The notes below the pieces were generated by a model that worked only from the letters and a program-made list of their open reading frames with translations, had not been told where the DNA came from and did no database searches. A stretch of DNA of 64,000 bases from Plasmodium brasilianum (taxonomy: Eukaryota; Apicomplexa; Aconoidasida; Haemosporida; Plasmodiidae): the NCBI RefSeq assembly GCF_023973825.1, contig NC_090123.1, positions 789,501 to 853,500 on the forward strand, written 5' to 3'. Below are positions 60,619-64,000 of the stretch, piece by piece (position 1 is the stretch's first letter; every line of letters begins with the position of its first letter). Both the position numbers and the translations under genes were made by a program.

Positions 60619-60685
60619 ACATGTAAATATCCACGGAACTGCAACGCGCAAAATATAAATATATAATTCTGTACATCTTTCCCAT
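60191..60685 (-). CDS. Candidate small four-exon gene, unknown product
   Basis: Proposed minus-strand exons are 60685-60675, 60638-60621, 60522-60499 and 60293-60191. Donors are GTACAG, GTATAC and GTAAGA. Acceptors are CGTTGCAG, ATGAACAG and GTAAAAAG. All three junctions are phase 2, giving 51 residues: MGKISVDIYIRNKKGPLL, then GCTTFTSYQNEISRGIRK, then NVASRIYVVNDLAKK. The last exon has 32 codons with about 80% A/T third positions, as in real genes of this window. The first exon (11 nt) is uncertain. A strong donor (GTAAGA) lies one base after the stop, following a run of seven A. A one-base change in that run would extend the protein into another exon, so the 3' end needs checking. The start is 38 bp from the BolA start on the opposite strand. 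No family recognised. Confidence 0.42.
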
Positions 60686-60723
60686 TTGCTGCTTTTTTTT
60701 TTTTTTTTTACAAATATAATTTA

Positions 60724-60999
60724 ATGTTTTTAAGTAATATGAAAATGTGCGTACAGAAGGTTATTAAGGAAAAATTAAGTGCAGCCTTAAAACCAACATT
60801 CCTAGAGCTGATTGATAAATCATGTGGTTGTGGGACGTCATTTGATGCTGTAATAGTTTCGAACAATTTTACTGATAAAAGATTATTAGACAGACATAGA
60901 CTAGTTAACGATGTTATAAAAGATGAATTACAAAACATACATGCCTTTTCAATGAAATGTCATACTCCTGCTGAATACGACAAAATAAAAAGTACATAA
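60724..60999 (+). CDS. BolA2-like protein
   Basis: A single exon of 91 residues; starts at 60724, 60739 or 60745 are possible, and the family length favours the later ones. Family marks are LIDKSCGCGTSFDAVIVSNNF (the BolA beta-hairpin with a loop cysteine as in BolA2), DKRLLDRHRLVNDVIKDEL (the RHRLV helix) and NIHAFSMKCHTPAEY (the invariant C-terminal histidine, then TP). BolA2 proteins pair with monothiol glutaredoxins to hold a [2Fe-2S] cluster, using the loop Cys/His and the C-terminal His, and take part in cytosolic iron-sulphur trafficking. No targeting sequence is evident, which fits a cytosolic BolA2 rather than mitochondrial BolA1/3. Confidence 0.93.
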   Translation: MFLSNMKMCVQKVIKEKLSAALKPTFLELIDKSCGCGTSFDAVIVSNNFTDKRLLDRHRLVNDVIKDELQNIHAFSMKCHTPAEYDKIKST

Positions 61000-61617
61000 A
61001 CAATTACTATATTTTTTCTGTATTATTGGACTAATGTAAAAAATAAATGAATTTCCCTTTTATTTTTAAAATAGTTTAACACTACCTACTCGTGACGAAG
61101 TATTATTTTACACTGTAACGCATGGCTATAATAATATGCGCGTGCAGCTTGTATTTTTAAGAATAAAGAAAAAAACAAATAAATGAATGAATGAACAGGT
61201 AATCAAATGAATATATAAAAAGAATGTATAAATAAATGAATGAACAGGTAATCAAATGAATATATAAAAAGAATGTATAAATAAATGAATGAACAGGTAA
61301 TCGAATGAATATAAAAAAAGAATGTATAAATAAATGAATGAACTGATAATCAAGTGAATATGTAAAAAGAATGTATAAATAAGTGAATAAATGAGTAAAA
61401 TTAGCTTATTTTGTTAATTATTACAAGTGTGGAATTTTTAAATTTTAGAAAAAAGTATAAATTTATAAATGCAGCAATTTATATTTTCCTGTCTGCACAT
61501 CAAATTCGTTAATAGCATGTTTTCTTTTATTTACATTTACCTTGTTCATATTTTGTACATACACACATATATATACATGTATATATATATTTTACTTAAT
61601 CACACCATACACAATAC

Positions 61618-61653
<36 letters not shown>

Positions 61654-62091
61654 AAAACGAAAATTCTCAAAGATACTTCACTAAATAATGAAAGAATGTA
61701 ATCCTTTTCAAAAATAATTCAATGGTGCGCGTTAAAAAAAAAAAAAAAAAAAAAAAAAACCTGTTCCCTTACCTCGTTTATTTCATTTAATTTTATTGCT
61801 CACCATTTAATAAATTGTATATATAAATGAGGACATGAGAGTTCATTTTTTTTTTTTTTTTTTTTTTTTTCTTCTTAATTGTATAGCTATTAATTTTTTA
61901 TTATATTTATTTAAAAAGGTTTTTTTGCTATGTGATACATTTTGTTCATTTTTTGACACATGAACTGATATTTTTTTTTTATAATACCATTGTCTACATA
62001 TAAGACCGTTGAAATATAGGGAAAAAAATAAAGTATTCACTAAATCTAATTATTTTTTAAAATTATGATTTACGCACTTATTTTTACAGTA
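61000..62091. other. BolA 3' flank
   Basis: A 48-bp minisatellite, poly-A/T tracts (61621-61651, 61735-61760, 61847-61870) and mixed AT sequence. No gene seen. Confidence 0.5.
61185..61385. repeat. 48-bp minisatellite, about four copies
   Basis: The unit begins AATAAATGAATGAACAGGTA and continues with AATGAATATATAAAAAGAAT. The last copy has diverged. It is the longest repeat unit in the window. Noncoding. Confidence 0.92.
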
Positions 62092-62416
62092 ATGATGGGA
62101 GATCAGCAGCACCAAGATGCACGGCATAATTTAGAGGGCGCAAACAACGACGTGCATGTACATATGTATATATATCTATATATTTATAATATATACAAAT
62201 ATGTATGTATAAATATGTATATTTACGCCTATGCAACATTTTCATAGTTGATTCCACAGGTAGAAATGTCTGTCACTTCGTAGTAATGGTAATAATAAGT
62301 ATTGCCCGTAGTGCAAAAATGTTTACATTTTTACTTTACTATTAACAGGACGTTCACGTGACTTATATAAAATGAACGAGTTGAAATTTATTTGTAGTAT
62401 GCTCAAATATTCATAA
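62092..62416 (+). CDS. Candidate small three-exon gene, unknown product
   Basis: Proposed exons are 62092-62157, 62264-62288 and 62349-62416. Donors are GTACAT and GTAATA. The acceptors are an AG four bases after a first CAG, and CTATTAACAG. Phases are 0 and 1, giving 52 residues: MMGDQQHQDARHNLEG, then KCLSLRSN, then GRSRDLYKMNELKFICSM. Exon 1 is unusually G+C-rich for this intergenic DNA and is preceded by a clear acceptor (TTATTTTTACAG), so it may be internal to a larger gene with upstream exons. Alternative use of the first CAG at 62258-62259 would shorten the protein. No family recognised. Confidence 0.3.
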
Positions 62417-62749
62417 TGATTACACATTTTTGTGGTTTTCCATAATTTTCCTCCTTGTTTTGTACCACACTATGATATACTGTAGTATGCTACGCTATAC
62501 TATTCTTTCCTTTTCTTTCCATTATTATCATTTTTTTCGAGTTGCAAACGTGCACATAATGTACATATACATGTGAATATGTATATAATCCTCGTAAGGA
62601 CTATAACACTATTTTTATTATTCCATGAACTTCTTATTTAATTTTTCTTTCCTTCACCCGCATCAAAATTAATACTATCACGCTTTTTCCTTTTTTGTTA
62701 CAAGGAAAATAAGTTAAACTGTTTAACAGGAAAATTATATATATTACAA

Positions 62750-62850
62750 TTTTACGCCATTTTATGCCATTTTATGCCATTCTATGCAATTTTATGTCAT
62801 TCTATGCAATTTCATGCCATTCTATGCAATTTCATGCAATTTTATGCTAT
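62750..62850. repeat. 12-bp minisatellite, about eight copies
   Basis: TTTTATGCCATT and its relatives (TCTATGCAATTT). It is open in two plus frames as F-Y-A-I-L-C-H-S strings. Noncoding. Confidence 0.9.
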
Positions 62851-63094
62851 TTTTTTTCCTAGTAATTTTATTTATTTTTTTTTTTTACTCTATTTCCTTG
62901 CTGTTCATATATTGTGCGTTATTATTAAAAATATTGTTTTACTTTTTAGTACAAAAAATTCTACAGTTCAACTGTTCATTACTCATGTGTAAAAGCGAGC
63001 GTAATTATGTGCTATCACGTTTTGATAATTCATTCATTTGTTCCTAATTATGCGTTCCACAAAAAAAAATAGAATAAATAAATAAAATAATAAG

Positions 63095-63322
63095 GTATAT
63101 TAATATAGTAAAATTATATTCTAATATAGTAAAATTATATTCTAATATAGTAAAATTATATTCTAATATAGTAAAATAATATACTAATATGGTAAAATAA
63201 TATACCAATATAGTAAAATAATATACCAATATAGTAAAATAATATACTAATATGGTAAAATAATATACCAATATGGTAAAATAATATACCAATATGGTAA
63301 AATAATATACCAATATGGTAAA
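63095..63322. repeat. 21-bp minisatellite, about eleven copies
   Basis: The unit AATATAGTAAAATTATATTCT drifts to AATATGGTAAAATAATATACC along the array. The minus strand reads VYYFTIL/EYNFTIL repeats because 21 is a multiple of three. Not considered a gene. Confidence 0.92.
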
Positions 63323-63572
63323 TTAACAAATAAAATAATTAAATAAAAAATCAGCTATTCACTCATTTCTCCCATCCCATCAAATGAAATGTCCAACTTA
63401 AAATAGAGGCTAAAAGCTAAATGAATGTAAAAAAAGAAATAGAAAAAATAGAAAAGAAATATAAAAAGAAATAAAAAGAAATATAAAAAAATATAAAAAA
63501 AAAAAAAAATAAAGACCGGAAATTGAACGTACATATTTAAAAAATAACATTAACAGTAAGAAAAAAAAAAAG

Positions 63573-63624
<52 letters not shown>

Positions 63625-64000
63625 ATACATACATATATTTCAAATGTAGACTGAAAATTTATGAACAAGTAATAAAAAAAAGAAAGAACAGACAAACATA
63701 GACACGCACAAAGATACACACTTACACACACAAACATACACACACCTAGGCAAATACTCTCAAGGTTTGTAATATTTAAAGTACCAAAAAAAAAAAAAAT
63801 AGAATAAAAATTATGAACAAGTAATAAATATGTAAATAACGGAAAACTAATAAATTTGAGGGAAATAATTCTACGATATTTTATTAGGTATATAAAAAGA
63901 AAAACATGCGATTATATATATCTAAAATGTGTATATTTTTTTGTACATATATATATATATATATATATATAAATGATATGTTTAACTACATTCTAGTATA

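Larger units (their letters stand above)
62417..64000. other. Terminal AT-rich interval
   Basis: Two minisatellites (listed), a long A-rich/G-containing tract (63420-63625), an ACACA-rich stretch (63700-63745) and TA repeats at the end. No gene seen. Confidence 0.5.

Overview
The window is nuclear DNA of a malaria parasite (genus Plasmodium). The evidence is the strong A+T richness, long poly-dA/dT tracts and microsatellites between genes, short phase-preserving GT..AG introns, asparagine/lysine-rich low-complexity protein segments, an ApiAP2 transcription factor with an ACDC domain, a RAP-domain protein, and an IF-2 with a secretory leader as expected for an apicoplast protein. The many (GTAT)n-type microsatellites and G+C above that of P. 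falciparum intergenic DNA suggest a species outside the Laverania group, but the species cannot be settled from sequence alone.

Layout, left to right. A 3' gene fragment (3-527, +). The ribosomal protein genes RPL12/uL11 (2539-3444, +) and RPL2/uL2 (5602-6702, +). A 6.4-kb interval holding two small multi-exon gene candidates (7513-8506 and 8674-10053, +). The large AP2-O2-like regulator (13101-19121, +), facing the ubiquitin hydrolase USP2 (21575-25810, -). A candidate small gene on the minus strand (28090-28745), head to head with apicoplast IF-2 (28787-33292, +). A six-exon MFS transporter (34190-37262, -). A phosducin-like protein (39123-40214, +) facing a TruA-type pseudouridine synthase (40749-42593, -). 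RPS14/uS11 in three exons (45527-46770, +) facing a RAP protein (49458-53004, -). A minus-strand small ORF (53351-53512) and a plus-strand small gene candidate (54852-55871). An NIF/SCP-type phosphatase (57188-58189, +). Two small minus-strand coding segments (59549-59731, 60191-60685), the second head to head with a BolA2-like gene (60724-60999, +). A last small candidate (62092-62416, +).

Functionally this is a housekeeping block: cytosolic ribosome (uL11, uL2, uS11), organelle translation and RNA handling (IF-2, RAP, TruA-like), protein quality control (USP2, phosducin-like co-chaperone), Fe-S/redox (BolA2), transport (MFS) and one stage-specific regulator (AP2-O2). The RPL12-RPL2-AP2-O2-USP2 order agrees with my memory of P. 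falciparum chromosome 5. I see no mobile elements, tRNA, rRNA or CRISPR arrays.

The least expected content lies between the recognised genes. Several intervals hold short, splice-bounded coding segments whose reading phases join correctly into proteins of 37-89 residues with no obvious family. The intervals and some introns also carry about twenty different minisatellites with 9- to 48-bp units. The splice models for the recognised genes are well supported by family alignment. Those for the small genes are inference from splice signals, phase and codon composition only.
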